Below are positions 1 through 9,521 of a stretch of 64,000 nt of DNA, piece after piece. The notes under the pieces were generated by a model. The model did no database searches, was not told the DNA's origin, and was given only the letters and a program-made list of their open reading frames with translations. This DNA is from Streptomyces diastatochromogenes (GTDB lineage Bacteria; Actinomycetota; Actinomycetes; Streptomycetales; Streptomycetaceae): assembly GCA_026913215.1 (NCBI GenBank), contig JAPTYK010000001.1, positions 3,348,001 through 3,412,000 of the forward strand, written 5' to 3'. Numbering within the stretch: the first letter of the stretch is position 1; each line of letters opens with the position of its first letter. Made by a program: the position numbers and the translations under genes.

Positions 1-1439
1 CTGTCGTCGTCGCCGCCCGCCACGGCGTCGCCGTGCAGGGCCTCCAGGGCCTCGGCGGCCTCCCGCAGGCTGGCCTCCGAGCGGAGCACGCCCGCGCCGG
101 CCGTCATGGTCCGCTGGATGCGGGTCCGGGCGCCGCCACGGGCAGCGGCAGGGTCACCGGGGCCGGGTGCGCCACCGGGGCGCCCGGCGCGCGCGGGGCC
201 GCGGCCTTGATGTCCTCGGCGATCCGCTCGGCGAAGACCAGGCCCTCCAGGAGCGAGTTCGAGGCGAGCCGGTTGGCGCCGTGGACGCCCGTGCAGGCGA
301 CCTCCCGCACGCGTACAGGCCCGGCACGGTGGTCCGGCCGGACAGGTCCGTGCGGACGCCGCCGGAGGCGTAGTGGGCGGCGGGGGCGACCGGGATCGGC
401 TCCGTCACCGGGTCGATGCCGTGGGAGCGGCAGGCCGCCAGGATCGTCGGGAAGCGCTCCGCCCACATCTCGGCGCCGAAGTGACGGCCGTCGAGGTACA
501 TGTGGTCGGTGCCGTTCTCCTGCATCCGGCGGGTGATCGCCTTGGCGACGATGTCCCGGGGCGCGAGCTCGGCCAGCTCGTGCTGCCCGAGCATGAAGCG
601 GACCCCGTCGGCGTCGACCAGGTGGGCGCCCTCGCCCCGCACCGCCTCGGAGACCAGCGGCTGCTGGCCCTCGGAGCCGACCCCGAGGAAGAGCACCGTG
701 GGGTGGAACTGGACGAACTCCAGGTCGGAGACCTCGGCCCCGGCGCGCAGCGCCAGCGCGACGCCGTCGCCGGTGGAGACGCCCGGGTTGGTGGTGGCGG
801 AGAAGACCTGGCCCATGCCGCCGGTGGCGAGGACCACCGCGGGCGCGTGGACGGCGCCGACGCCGTCGTGCTGCCCTCGCCCATGACGTGCAGGGTCACG
901 CCGGCCGTACGGCCCTCGGCGTCGTGGAGGAGGTCCAGGACGAGGGCGTGCTCGATGAAGCGCACGCCCCGGTCCCGTATCGCCTCGACCAGGGCGCGGG
1001 AGATCTCGGCGCCGGTCGCGTCCCCGCCCGCGTGGGCGATCCGGCGGCGGTGGTGGCCGCCCTCCCGGGTCAGCGCGATCTCGCCGTCGGAGGTCTTGTC
1101 GAAGTCGGCGCCGGTCGAGATCAGCCGGCGGACGGCGTCCGGGCCCTCGGTGACCAGGGCCCGCACGGCGCCCTCGTCGCACAGCCCGGCACCGGCGACG
1201 AGGGTGTCGTCGAGGTGCTGCTCGGGGGTGTCGCCCTCGCCGAGCGCGGCCGCGATGCCGCCCTGCGCCCAGCGGGTGGAGCCGTCGTCGAGGTTGGCCT
1301 TGGTGACCACGACCGTACGGAGTCCGGCGGCGGTGCAGCGCAGGGCGGCGGTGAGGCCCGCGACCCCGGAGCCGACCACGACGACGTCGGCGTCGATGTC
1401 CCAGCCCGGTGCGGGCGCGTGCAGCCGTATTCCGGTCAC
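1..1439 (-). CDS. nadB: L-aspartate oxidase, C-terminus beyond the window, frameshifted
   Basis: FAD enzyme that oxidises L-aspartate to iminoaspartate, the first step of de novo NAD synthesis. The N-terminus [15 protein letters not shown] is the FAD-binding GxGxxG fold; [21 protein letters not shown] and [15 protein letters not shown] are family signatures. The GTG start at 1439 overlaps the panC stop (GTGA), so translation is probably coupled. About 480 codons lie in the window; the family has about 540-580, so the end lies left of position 1. The reading frame shifts near 880, 310 and 115, each time with conserved sequence continuing in the new frame, which suggests consensus errors. Confidence 0.9.
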
Positions 1440-2488
1440 TTGGCGGCTCCGAAGGTCAGGGGGATGTTGTCGATGAGCCGCGTGCTCCCCACGCGCGCGG
1501 CGACGGCGAGGACCGCCTCCCGTCGTGGCCGTCGGCGACCTCGGTGAAGTCGGCCGGGTCCACGAGGGCCAGGTAGTCCAGGGCGAGCGGCGGCTCGGCC
1601 CCGGCCGCCTCGTCCAGGACGGCGCGGGCGCGGCCCGCACGGCGTCGGCGCAGCCGCCCTCGGCGGCCTGCGCGAGCGCGTGGGCGTCGGCGGCGGCCCG
1701 CGCCTCGCCGATCCGGGAGAGCGCCTCGGCGCGGTCCTGGGTGCCGGGCAGGGCCTCGGCCCGCGCGCGCAGCGCCTCCTGGGCGGCGAGCCGCTCGCGG
1801 GCCGCGAACAGCGCGCGGGACAGCGCGAGGGCCGTCCGGCGCTCGCCCGCCGACAGGTAGCGGTTGCGGCTGGAGGGGCCAGGCCGTCGGTCTCGCGGAC
1901 GGTCTCCACGCCGACGATCTCGACGGGGAAGTTCAGGTCGCGGGCCATGCGGCGGATCAGGGCCAGCTGCTGGGCGTCCTTCTGGCCGAAGAAGGCCAGG
2001 TCGGGCGCGGTGAGGTGCAGCAGCTTGGCGACGACGGTCAGCACGCCGTCGAAGTGGCCGGGCCGGGAGGCGCCTTCGAGGCGCTCGCCCATGGGGCCCG
2101 CGGTGATCCGGACCTGCGGCTCGCCGCCCGGGTAGACCTCGTCGACGGAGGGCGCGAAGACGACGCTGGCACCCGCGTCGAGGGCCAGCTCCAGGTCGGC
2201 GTCGAGGGTGCGGGGGTAGCGGTCGAGGTCCTCGCCGGCGCCGAACTGCAGCGGGTTGACGAAGACGGTGACGACGACGAAGCCCTTGTCGCCCACGCGC
2301 TCGCGTGCGGCCCGGATCAGGGTGGCGTGGCCCTCGTGGAGGGCGCCCATGGTCATGACGACGGCGGTGTGGCCGGGGACGCTCCCGTGCGCCACCGCGT
2401 CCGCGAGGGCCTCGGCCGTGGGGACCAGCTCCGCCGGCTCGGGGCGCACGGGGCCGCCTTCGGCGCGCTTGCTGGCGAACGGGCTCAT
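1436..2488 (-). CDS. panC: pantoate--beta-alanine ligase, frameshifted
   Basis: Condenses pantoate and beta-alanine with ATP to make pantothenate, the coenzyme A precursor. [18 protein letters not shown] carries the nucleotide-binding HxGH-type motif; [36 protein letters not shown] and SSRNRYLS are classic PanC motifs. The frame is lost near 1878 just before SSRNRYLS (one base appears to be missing), again near 1634 and near 1520, and the final [12 protein letters not shown] returns to the first frame. The ATG overlaps the stop of the upstream DUF2520 gene (ATGA), and the stop overlaps nadB, so the three genes form one operon. Confidence 0.9.
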   Translation of the reverse strand: MSPFASKRAEGGPVRPEPAELVPTAEALADAVAHGSVPGHTAVVMTMGALHEGHATLIRAARERVGDKGFVVVTVFVNPLQFGAGEDLDRYPRTLDADLELALDAGASVVFAPSVDEVYPGGEPQVRITAGPMGERLEGASRPGHFDGVLTVVAKLLHLTAPDLAFFGQKDAQQLALIRRMARDLNFPVEIVGVETVRETDGLAPPAATATCRRASAGRPSRCPARCSRPASGSPPRRRCARGPRPCPAPRTAPRRSPGSARRGPPPTPTRSRRPPRAAAPTPCGPRPRRPGRGGRGRAAARPGLPGPRGPGRLHRGRRRPRREAVLAVAARVGSTRLIDNIPLTFGAAK

Positions 2489-3464
2489 CGGTCATCTCCT
2501 TGCGGTCCGTCGGCGGGGCCGGCGGGGTGGGCGGTGCCGCTCGCCGTCTCGGCGAGCACGCCCAGCAGGTCCTCGGCCAGCTCGGGCTTGAGCAGGCCGT
2601 GCGCGAGCGCCCGGTCGGCGGTCGTGCGGGCCATCGCCAGATAGCCGGCGACGGTGCCGGGCGCGTGCTTGCGCAGCTCGGCGACGTGGGCGGCGACCGT
2701 ACCGGCGTCACCGCGCGCGACGGGGCCGGTGAGGGCCGCGTCCCCGGACCGCAGGGCGTTGTCCAGGGCGGCGCCCAGGAGGGGCCCAGCATGCGGTCGG
2801 GGGCGGCGACGCCGGCCTTGTGGAGCAGTTCCATCGACTGGGCCACCAGGGTGACCAGGTGGTTCGCGCCGAGGGCCAGGGCCGCGTGGTAGAGCGGCCG
2901 GGCCTCCTCCGCGATCCACTCGGGCTCGCCGCCCATCTCGATCACCAGGGCCTCGGCGGCGAGCCGTCAGCTCCTCGGGCGCGGTCACCCGAAGGAGCAA
3001 CCGGCGAGCCGCTGGACGTCGACGGCGGTGCCGGTGAAGGTCATGGCGGGGTGCAGGGCGAGCGGCAGGGCGCCGGCCCGGCGGGCGGGGTCCAGGACCC
3101 GTGCCCCGTACCGCCCGGAGGTGTGCACGAGCAGCTGCCCCGGCCGTACGGCTCCGGTGTCGGCGAGGCCCTCGACCAGGCCCGGCAGCGCGTCGTCCGG
3201 CACGGTCAGCAGGACCAGGTCGGCGAGGGCGAGGACGCGGGCGGGCTCGACGACGGGGACGTCGGGCAGGAGCTCGGCGGCGCGGCGCCGGGAGGCGTCG
3301 GAGACCGCCGAGACGGCGACGGGGCGGTGCCCGGCGAGCCGGAGCGAGGCGGCGAGGGCGGGGCCCACCCGGCCTGCGCCGACGACTCCGACGGTGAGCC
3401 GGGCGGGTCGGTCCTCGGCCCGGGGCTCCGCTGCTCTGGGCTCTGGCGCTGCTGGTGCGTTCAC
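2485..3464 (-). CDS. Rossmann-fold / DUF2520 protein, frameshifted
   Basis: Predicted NAD(P)-binding protein that precedes panC in many actinobacteria; its reaction is not established. [20 protein letters not shown] at about residues 24-43 is the dinucleotide-binding loop, [15 protein letters not shown] and [10 protein letters not shown] resemble 6-phosphogluconate-dehydrogenase-like folds, and the C-terminal helical half ([19 protein letters not shown]) is DUF2520. The frame shifts near 2985 and 2790. It is first gene of the panC-nadB operon. The position suggests a step close to pantothenate or NAD synthesis, perhaps ketopantoate reduction, but that is inference. Confidence 0.8.
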
Positions 3465-3590
3465 GGTGGGGACGGCCTTCCGTTCCAGTCCTCGGCGGGT
3501 ACCGGACGATTTCTGGTCATGCTACGCCAGCGTTTCGCGGCGCTCCGTGGGCTGTCCACAGGGTGTGGGCGGTGGTGTGATGATCGGCTC

Positions 3591-4793
3591 ATGAATCCTG
3601 AGACGCCTGTGGACGCCGCCGTCGAGCCTCCTGCCGGGACTCCCGTGGACGAGGAAGCGCTCCGGCTCCACCGGGCCGAGGTGTGGGGCGCCGCCGGACG
3701 CCGGCTGTGGAACACCTCGGTGGACGGCACCGTCGGGTCGCGGCTGCGCGAACTGGCCGCCTGGACGGAGGCCGCCGGCCACGACGGGGCCATGCCCGAC
3801 ACGTACGGGAACGGGCTCGTGGAGGAACTGGAGCGGCGCGTCGCCGAGGAGCTCGGGCTCCCCGCCGCCGTCTTCTTCCCGACCGGCACCATGGCCCAGC
3901 AGGTGGCGCTGCGCTGCTGGGCCGGGCGCACCGGCAACCCCGTCGTCGCCCTCCACCCGCTCGCCCACCCCGAGGTCCACGAGGGCGGGGCGTTCGGGGT
4001 CGTCTCCCGGCTCCGCACGGTCCACCCGACCGGCGCGCCCCGGCTGCCGACCGCCGAGGAGGTGCGGGACCACCCGGAGCCCTTCGGGACGCTGATGCTG
4101 GAACTGCCGCTGCGGGACGCCGGCTTCGTGCTGCCGTCCTGGGAGGAGCTGACCGAGGTCGTGGAGGCGGCCCGGGAGCGGGACGCGGTGGTCCACTTCG
4201 ACGGGGCCCGGCTGTGGGAGACCACGACGCACTTCGGCCGCGGGCTCGCGGAGATCGCGGGGCTCGCCGACAGCGTCTACGTCTCGTTCTACAAGTCCCT
4301 CGGCGGCCTGTCCGGGGCCGCGCTCGCCGGCCCCGAGGACGTCATGGAGGAGGCCAGGGTCTGGCGCCACCGGTACGGCGGGATGGTCTTCCAGCAGTAC
4401 CCGGCGGCGCTCTCCGCGCTCCGCGGCCTGGACGTCGAACTGCCCCGGCTGCCCTCGTACGCGGCACACGCGCGCGTGGTGGCCGCCGCGATCCGGGAGG
4501 CCTTCGCGGAGGCGGGCGCCGGCTGGTCCCGGGTCCACCCGGAGACCCCGCACACCCACCAGTTCCAGGTCTGGCTGCCGTACGACCCCGAGACCCTGAC
4601 GGCGGCGGCCCTCGCCCAGACCGAGGACACCGGCGCGGCCTTCTTCCGCCGCTGGTTCCCCCCGGCCGCGGGCGGCCCGCCGGGGGTCGCCTTCACCGAG
4701 GTGACCGTCACGGAACCGGGCCTGGAGTGGACGGCAGAGGACGTGAAGGAGGCGGTACGGGACTTCCTGAGGCGCGTCGAGGGCTCTTCCTGA
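3591..4793 (+). CDS. threonine aldolase-like PLP enzyme
   Basis: Fold-type I PLP enzyme of the beta-eliminating lyase family (PF01212), most like low-specificity L-threonine aldolase, which cleaves threonine to glycine and acetaldehyde. The frame is intact, 400 residues. Lys235 in FYKSLGG is the probable Schiff-base lysine, VVHFDGARLWET gives the PLP-binding Asp, and FPTGTMAQQVAL is the N-terminal cofactor region. I chose ATG 3591 because homology begins soon after it. The gene diverges from the panC operon across 126 bp. Its last codons are part of a 23-bp tandem duplication that supplies the present stop codon. Confidence 0.85.
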   Translation: MNPETPVDAAVEPPAGTPVDEEALRLHRAEVWGAAGRRLWNTSVDGTVGSRLRELAAWTEAAGHDGAMPDTYGNGLVEELERRVAEELGLPAAVFFPTGTMAQQVALRCWAGRTGNPVVALHPLAHPEVHEGGAFGVVSRLRTVHPTGAPRLPTAEEVRDHPEPFGTLMLELPLRDAGFVLPSWEELTEVVEAARERDAVVHFDGARLWETTTHFGRGLAEIAGLADSVYVSFYKSLGGLSGAALAGPEDVMEEARVWRHRYGGMVFQQYPAALSALRGLDVELPRLPSYAAHARVVAAAIREAFAEAGAGWSRVHPETPHTHQFQVWLPYDPETLTAAALAQTEDTGAAFFRRWFPPAAGGPPGVAFTEVTVTEPGLEWTAEDVKEAVRDFLRRVEGSS

Positions 4794-4830
4794 GGCCCGT
4801 CGAGGGCTCTTCCTGAGGCGCGTCGAGGGC
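4768..4830 (+). repeat. 23-bp tandem repeat over the threonine aldolase stop codon
   Basis: Two full copies (4768-4790 and 4791-4813) and a partial third of a 23-bp unit containing GGCGCGTCGAGGGCTCTTCC. The copies differ by one base. The first copy encodes the protein's end and the TGA stop is the start of the second. Because 23 is not a multiple of three, the duplication probably set the C-terminus. Confidence 0.85.
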
Positions 4831-4848
4831 CAGGGCCGTCCTGTCCGG

Positions 4849-4937
4849 CCCCGGGGCTCAGCGCGCGGGCTTGTCTTGTCGCCCCGGGGCTCAGCGCGCG
4901 GGGCTTGTCTTGTCGCCCGGGGCTCAGCGCGCGGGGC
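4849..4937 (-). repeat. 33-bp tandem repeat at the 3' end of a small gene
   Basis: Nearly three copies of a 33-34 bp unit with the core CGGGGCTCAGCGCGCGGG followed by CTTGTCTTGTCG, starting at about 4849, 4882 and 4916. The rightmost copy contains the stop codon of the minus-strand gene at 4924-5127, so the array extends outward from that gene's end. Confidence 0.8.
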
Positions 4938-5127
4938 GCAGCCAACGGCGCAGGGCCGCGCGGGCGGCGCCGCGCGCCGGGCGGCCCGCCACCACCCGTG
5001 CGAAGCGGCGGCGGTCGCGGAGGGCCCGCAGCAGGGCGAGCTCGTGGGTGCCGGGCTCCGGCGGCATCGGTGCGCCGAGCCGGGCGGCCCGCTGGGCGTC
5101 GAAGACGTACTGGTGCAGTGCGTTCAT
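4924..5127 (-). CDS. small hypothetical protein, 67 aa
   Basis: Begins MNALHQYVFDAQRAARLG and ends in an arginine-rich tail (RRRFARVV ... ALRRWLRPAR). I have an uncertain memory of similar short proteins in other Streptomyces; no function is known to me. No signal peptide or membrane segment is visible, and the predicted protein is basic and helical. It converges on the threonine aldolase gene, and its stop codon is inside a tandem repeat. The palindromes at 5168-5217 lie between its start and the divergent ArsR-like gene, so the two may share control. Confidence 0.55.
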   Translation of the reverse strand: MNALHQYVFDAQRAARLGAPMPPEPGTHELALLRALRDRRRFARVVAGRPARGAARAALRRWLRPAR

Positions 5128-5167
5128 GCCCTCACCGTGCGCCGCCCCGCCACGGCCCGGCCCCCGG

Positions 5168-5217
5168 ATTGACCGCCCCCGTCAATCAGGGGCCCGCCGA
5201 TTGACGGTCCCCGTCAA
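5168..5217. promoter_or_regulatory. two tandem palindromes, probable ArsR-type operators
   Basis: The first palindrome, 5168-5186, is ATTGAC-N7-GTCAAT. The second, 5201-5217, is TTGACGG-TCC-CCGTCAA with perfect arms. Their centres are 32 bp apart, about three helical turns, so bound dimers would lie on one face of the DNA. They sit 43-92 bp before the GTG of the ArsR-like gene and upstream of the divergent small gene. Autoregulation is inferred from position and symmetry. Confidence 0.6.
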
Positions 5218-5259
5218 ACGGGGCGACGGGCCCCCCGCCCGGTCCCGCACCATGGACGG

Positions 5260-6346
5260 GTGAGCGTGACCATCGACATCACCGGACTGCCGCACGAGCG
5301 GATCTCCTTCTGCCCCTCGCCGCTGGCCGAGCTGGGCAACGCCCTGCACGCCCTCGCCGAACCCGCCCACCACGCACGGCTGCACGCCTGGACGACCGCC
5401 ACCTCCTCCGCGCTGCAGCCGGAGCTCGCGGACCGGCTGCACGAGGCCGACTTCATGTGGCGGTCCACCCGCTCCGACTTCCTGCTGCCCGCCCAGCCGC
5501 GCGAGACCCTCGCCGAGGAACTGGACGACCTCGACCGCATGGACGACGAGCTGTTCGTCGGCGCGGCCCTGGAGATCTCGTGCAGCAGCCGCTACTCCCA
5601 GGGCATCCCGTCCCCGCTGGTCGACGCCGACAGCCGCCGCCGCGCCCTCGACCTGGCCGCCGCGCGGGACCGCGCCAGTCCGCGTTCGTGGAGCGGATGC
5701 TGGCCGATCCCGTCGGCACCCGTGCCTGGATCCGCCGGCTCCTGGAGGACTGCGACGAGGCCTTCTTCGCCGACGTCTGGCGCCGCGTCCGGGTCCAGCT
5801 CGCCGCCGACGCCCGCCACAAGACGGAGCTGCTGCGCCGCAAGGGCCTGGGCGAGGCGCTCGCGGCCGCCTCCCCCGCGCTGAGCCTGGAGGAGGACGGG
5901 CGCGGCTCCCGGATCGTCGTCGACAAGCTCGTCCACGGCCGGACGGAGGCCCACGGCTCGGCCGTGACGCTCGTGCCGACCGCCTTCGGCTGGCCGCACC
6001 TCTTCGCCATCAGCGCGCCCGGCTGGCAGCCGGTCATCCAGTACCCGGCCGCGGCCCGCGAGGTCGGCGGCGCCGAGTCCGTCGAGGCGGTCAAGCTGCG
6101 CCTGGAGGCCCTCGCCCACCCGATGCGGATGCGGCTGTGCCGCAACCTGGCGCGCGGCCCGTACTCGACGAGCGAGCTGGCCGACGCGTACGGCATCACC
6201 GCCCCGAGGTCTCCCGGCACCTCGCGGTCCTCAGGAAGGCCGGTCTGACCACCACCCGGCGCCGCGGCCGGTACGTGCTCCACCAGCTCGACTTCTCCGT
6301 CGTCGCCCGCCTCGGCAGCGACTTCCTGGAGTCGGTGCTCCGGTAG
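5260..6346 (+). CDS. ArsR-like winged-helix regulator with long N-terminal domain, frameshifted
   Basis: The C-terminus, EALAHPMRMRLCRNLARGPY then TSELADAYGITAPEVSRHLA once the frame is restored, is an ArsR-type winged helix with the recognition helix at SRHLAVLRKAGL. The first 270 or so residues resemble the DUF5937-type domain found in some actinobacterial regulators and may sense an unknown ligand. GTG 5260 is used because the frame opens there with MSVTIDITGLPHERISF. The frame shifts near 5675 and 6205. It ends next to a strong hairpin shared with the convergent response-regulator gene. The target genes are unknown. Confidence 0.75.
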
Positions 6347-6360
6347 GGGTCCCCGCCCGG

Positions 6361-6392
6361 GGCCTGTCCGGCGGGTCGGGGCCGGACAGGCC
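6361..6392. terminator. bidirectional hairpin between convergent genes
   Basis: Perfect 12-bp stem GGCCTGTCCGGC / GCCGGACAGGCC with an 8-base loop. It lies between the ends of the ArsR-like gene (6346) and the response regulator (stop at 6393-6395). There is no T-run, so it is probably a stem-only actinobacterial terminator. Confidence 0.65.
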
Positions 6393-7067
6393 CTAGACCG
6401 CGCCGCCGCCTGCCCGGACCAGGCCCGTCTCGTACGCCAGGACCACGACCTGGACCCGGTCGCGCAGGCCCAGCTTGGTCAGGATGCGGCCCACGTGCGT
6501 CTTCACCGTCGCCTCGGAGAGGACGAGCCGGGCCGCGATCTCGCCGTTCGACAGGCCCTGCGCGACCAGCATCATCACCTCGCGCTCCCGGTCCGTCAGC
6601 CGCTCCAGCTCCTTGTGCTGGGGCTCCTTGCCGGAGGACGGCAGCATCGGCGAGAAGCGGTCCAGGAGCCGGCGCGTGGTGGAGGGCGCGACCACCGCGT
6701 CGCCGCTGTGCACGGAGCGGATCGCGGCGAGGAGCTCCGCCGGCGGCACGTCCTTCAGCATGAAGCCGCTCGCGCCCGCCTTCAGGCCCGAGAAGGCGTA
6801 CTCGTCGAGGTCGAAGGTCGTCAGGATCAGCACCTTCGGGGCGCCGGGCTCCGAGCAGATCCGCCGGGTCGTCTCCACCCCGTCCAGCTTCGGCATGCGC
6901 ACGTCCATCAGGACGACGTCGACCGCCGTGGAGCGCAGCACCTCCAGCGCCTCGACCCCGTCGCCCGCCTCCGCCACGACCTCCATGTCCGGCTGGGCGG
7001 CGAGCACCATGCGGAAACCGGTCCGCAGCAGCACCTGGTCGTCGACGAGCATCACGCGGATGGACAT
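6393..7067 (-). CDS. NarL/LuxR-family response regulator
   Basis: Intact 224-residue response regulator. The receiver domain has the acidic pair Asp9-Asp10, phospho-acceptor Asp55 in VVLMDVRMPKLDG and the conserved Lys in FMLKDVPP. The C-terminal LuxR-type HTH is LTDREREVMMLVAQGLSNGE followed by EATVKTHVGRIL. It lies 12 bp downstream of the histidine kinase at 7080-8291, its likely partner. Nothing in the neighbourhood shows the signal or regulon. Confidence 0.92.
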   Translation of the reverse strand: MSIRVMLVDDQVLLRTGFRMVLAAQPDMEVVAEAGDGVEALEVLRSTAVDVVLMDVRMPKLDGVETTRRICSEPGAPKVLILTTFDLDEYAFSGLKAGASGFMLKDVPPAELLAAIRSVHSGDAVVAPSTTRRLLDRFSPMLPSSGKEPQHKELERLTDREREVMMLVAQGLSNGEIAARLVLSEATVKTHVGRILTKLGLRDRVQVVVLAYETGLVRAGGGAV

Positions 7068-7079
7068 CAGGTCAGTTCC

Positions 7080-8291
7080 TTAAGGGTCGTCAGTGGGCGG
7101 GCTTGAGGGGAGCAGGGCGCTGATCCGGAAACCGCCGCCTGGACGCGGGCCCGCGTCCAGGGTGCCGCCGACCATGCCGACCCGCTCGCGCATACCGATC
7201 AGACCATGGCCCCGCCCGTCGGCGCCGCCGTCCTCGTACATCTCCTGCGGAGCGCCCCGGCCGTCGTCCTCGACGAGCAGGCCGAGGCCGTCGTCGAAGT
7301 AGACGAGCCGCACGCTGGCGCCGACGTCCGGCCCGCCGTGCTTGCGCGTGTTGGTGAGGGCCTCCTGCACGATCCGGTACGCGGTGAGCTCGACGCCGCT
7401 GGGCAGCGGGCGGGGGCTCCCCTCGATCGCGAAGTCGACGGTGAGACCGGCGCCCCTGACCTGCTCGACGAGGTCCTCGATCTGCTGCACGTCGGGCTGC
7501 GGCACGTACTCCCCGGCCTCCTGGTGCTCGCCGGTCCGCAGGATCCCGAGGAGTCTGCGCATCTCGGCGAGGGCCTGCCGGCCCGTCGTGGAGATCGTCT
7601 CCAGGGCCTGCTTGGCGGTCTCCGGGGAGGAGTCCATGACGTAGGCGGCGCCGTCGGCCTGGACCACCATCACCGACACGTTGTGCGCGACGACGTCGTG
7701 CAGCTCGCGGGCGATCCGGGCCCGCTCGGCGGCGACCGCGACCTTGGCCTGGGCCTCGCGCTCCTGCTCCAGGCGGGAGGCCCGCTCCTCCAGCTGCGCG
7801 AAGTAGGCGCGGCGGGTGCGGAGCGAGTCGCCGAGGACCCAGGCGAGGGCGAACGGCACGGTCATGATGACCGTGAAGAAGACCTTGGCCGCGTCCGAGC
7901 CCGGGGCCTCCATGGGCCATCTGAGCTGGGAGAGCGTGGAGGCGCTGAGTCCGCCGACGAGCGCGAGCCGGGAGGCCCAGCGGGGTCCGTCGTGCGCGGC
8001 GACGGTGAAGATGATCACGAGCATGGCGAAGTCCGCCAGGAACGGCACCAGGCCGAGCACGAGCTGGACGAGACCCAGCGCGACCGCGAGCAGCAGCATC
8101 TTCTCCGGGGCGCGCCGGCGCAGGGCCACGACCAGGGAGAACAGTGCGGCGACCAGACCGTACGCGACGGGCTGTTCCAGCGTCGGGTGGGTCGTCCCCA
8201 CCCACAGCAGGGAGAACCCGAGGAGGACGACGGCCCAGAAGACGTCGACGCCCGTCGGGTGTCTGCGGATGAAGTCGTAGAGGCGCTGCAC
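7080..8291 (-). CDS. membrane sensor histidine kinase, HisKA_3 type
   Basis: Intact 403-residue kinase. About four to five hydrophobic segments fill residues 18-150 ([48 protein letters not shown]) with almost no extracytoplasmic loop, so it may sense the membrane. A coiled coil at about 160-190 leads to His198 in [14 protein letters not shown]. The ATPase domain has the N box [10 protein letters not shown] and G boxes VEDDGRGAP and [12 protein letters not shown]. It heads the operon with the response regulator. Confidence 0.9.
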   Translation of the reverse strand: MQRLYDFIRRHPTGVDVFWAVVLLGFSLLWVGTTHPTLEQPVAYGLVAALFSLVVALRRRAPEKMLLLAVALGLVQLVLGLVPFLADFAMLVIIFTVAAHDGPRWASRLALVGGLSASTLSQLRWPMEAPGSDAAKVFFTVIMTVPFALAWVLGDSLRTRRAYFAQLEERASRLEQEREAQAKVAVAAERARIARELHDVVAHNVSVMVVQADGAAYVMDSSPETAKQALETISTTGRQALAEMRRLLGILRTGEHQEAGEYVPQPDVQQIEDLVEQVRGAGLTVDFAIEGSPRPLPSGVELTAYRIVQEALTNTRKHGGPDVGASVRLVYFDDGLGLLVEDDGRGAPQEMYEDGGADGRGHGLIGMRERVGMVGGTLDAGPRPGGGFRISALLPSSPPTDDP

Positions 8292-8388
8292 GTCACCCAG
8301 AGTAGGGAAGGGCGAGGGGTGCCCGGATCAACCGTGGGGTCGATCCTTGGCGCGGGACCCGTACTCCCCGAGGTGGAGACTGGGGCAC

Positions 8389-9477
8389 GTGACGGATGAG
8401 ACGTGTCAGTGGCAGGGGTGGCGGGAGGCCACGGAGCGGGCGCTGTACGGCCCGGGGGGCTTCTATCTGCGCCCCGAGGGCCCCGCGGGGCACTTCCGCA
8501 CCTCGGTGCACGCCTCCCCGCTCTTCGCGGCGGCCGTGGCCCGGCTGCTCGGCGAGGTCGCGGAGGAGCTGGGGACGGCCGAGGTCGACCTCGTGGACGT
8601 GGGCGCGGGGCGCGGTGAGCTGCTCGCCGGCGTGCTCGCGGCCGTCGGGTCCTCGCTCTCCGTGCGGGCGTACGCCGTCGAGCGCGCCGCCCGCCCGGAC
8701 GGGCTCGACCCCGGGTGGAGTGGACCGACCGGATCCCGCGGGCGTGCGCGGGCTGCTCTTCGCGAACGAGTGGCTCGACAACGTGCCGGTGGACGTCGCC
8801 GAGGCGGACCCGGCGGGCACCGTCCGCTACGTGGAGGTCGCCCGGACGGCACCGAACGGCTCGGCGCCCCCGTCACCGGCCCCGACGCCGACTGGCTCGC
8901 CCGCTGGTGGCCGCTGCGCGAGCCCGGCACCGGGCCGAGATCGGCCGCCCCGCGACGAGGCCTGGGCGGCGGCGGTCGGCTCCTGGCCGCGGGCCGCGCG
9001 GTGGCCGTGGACTACGCGCACGTACGCGACTCCCGGCCGCCCTTCGGCACCCTCACCGGCTTCCGCGCGGGCCGCGAGGTCCCCGGTCCCGGACGGCGGC
9101 TGCGACCTGACGTCCCACGTGGCGATGGACGCGTGCGGGGCCTCCCGGCGGGGGCGGGGACTCCTTCACGGACGGCCACGCGGGCGCGTACCGGAGCGGG
9201 GACTCCTTCACGGACGGCCACGCGGGCGCGTACGGGAGCGGTGACTCCTTCGCGGACGGCCACGCGGGCGCGTACGGGAGCGGGGCTTCTTCGTCGGGCG
9301 GGGCGGGGTCGAGCTCGTGACGCAGCGGGAGGCCCTGGGGCGGCTCGGGGTGAGCGGGGGCGGCCGCCGCTCTCGCTCGCCTCCGCCGATCCCGCCGGTT
9401 ACGTCCGGGCGCTCGCCTCCGCCGGAGAGGCGGCCGAGCTCACCGCGCGCGGTGGTCTCGGGACTTCCTGTGGCTGA
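8389..9477 (+). CDS. SAM-dependent methyltransferase, MidA/NDUFAF7 family, frameshifted
   Basis: Class I methyltransferase of the COG1565 (MidA/NDUFAF7) family. [14 protein letters not shown] is the family's N-terminal signature, [16 protein letters not shown] the SAM loop, and [14 protein letters not shown] the central family motif. Human NDUFAF7 methylates an arginine of the complex I subunit NDUFS2; the next gene here encodes the homologous NuoD, so substrate and enzyme are probably adjacent. GTG 8389 opens [19 protein letters not shown]. The frame shifts near 8720, 8860, 9150, 9290, 9360 and 9460. Between [15 protein letters not shown] and [13 protein letters not shown] is an insert of 14-residue repeats. 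The exact stop is uncertain. Confidence 0.8.
   Translation: MTDETCQWQGWREATERALYGPGGFYLRPEGPAGHFRTSVHASPLFAAAVARLLGEVAEELGTAEVDLVDVGAGRGELLAGVLAAVGSSLSVRAYAVERAARPDGLDPGWSGPTGSRGRARAALRERVARQRAGGRRRGGPGGHRPLRGGRPDGTERLGAPVTGPDADWLARWWPLREPGTGPRSAAPRRGLGGGGRLLAAGRAVAVDYAHVRDSRPPFGTLTGFRAGREVPGPGRRLRPDVPRGDGRVRGLPAGAGTPSRTATRARTGAGTPSRTATRARTGAVTPSRTATRARTGAGLLRRAGRGRARDAAGGPGAARGERGRPPLSLASADPAGYVRALASAGEAAELTARGGLGTSCG
9156..9281 (+). repeat. three 42-bp in-frame tandem repeats inside the methyltransferase gene
   Basis: Copies at 9156-9197, 9198-9239 and 9240-9281 differ at only a few positions, followed by a decayed fourth. In the phase starting at 9156 each encodes [14 protein letters not shown] or a close variant, a 14-residue unit rich in Gly and Ser. 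This reading needs one base restored upstream. The unit length, a multiple of three, suggests selection for an open frame. Confidence 0.85.
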
Positions 9478-9521
9478 TCCACCGGGTCCCGGGGCCCGGG
9501 GCGGCAGGGGATACTGACCGC

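Noticed and set aside
1..1439. nadB and panC as true pseudogenes
   Set aside because: Frames resume exactly with conserved motifs, and the same defect affects essential genes throughout; sequence error is more likely.
4876..5263. Plus-strand genes opposite the small 67-aa gene
   Set aside because: These frames are translations of the 33-bp repeat and arginine-rich shadows with no RBS.
7206..8399. Long open frame antisense to the histidine kinase gene
   Set aside because: High GC leaves reverse frames open; the translation is compositionally biased, while the minus strand encodes a complete kinase.
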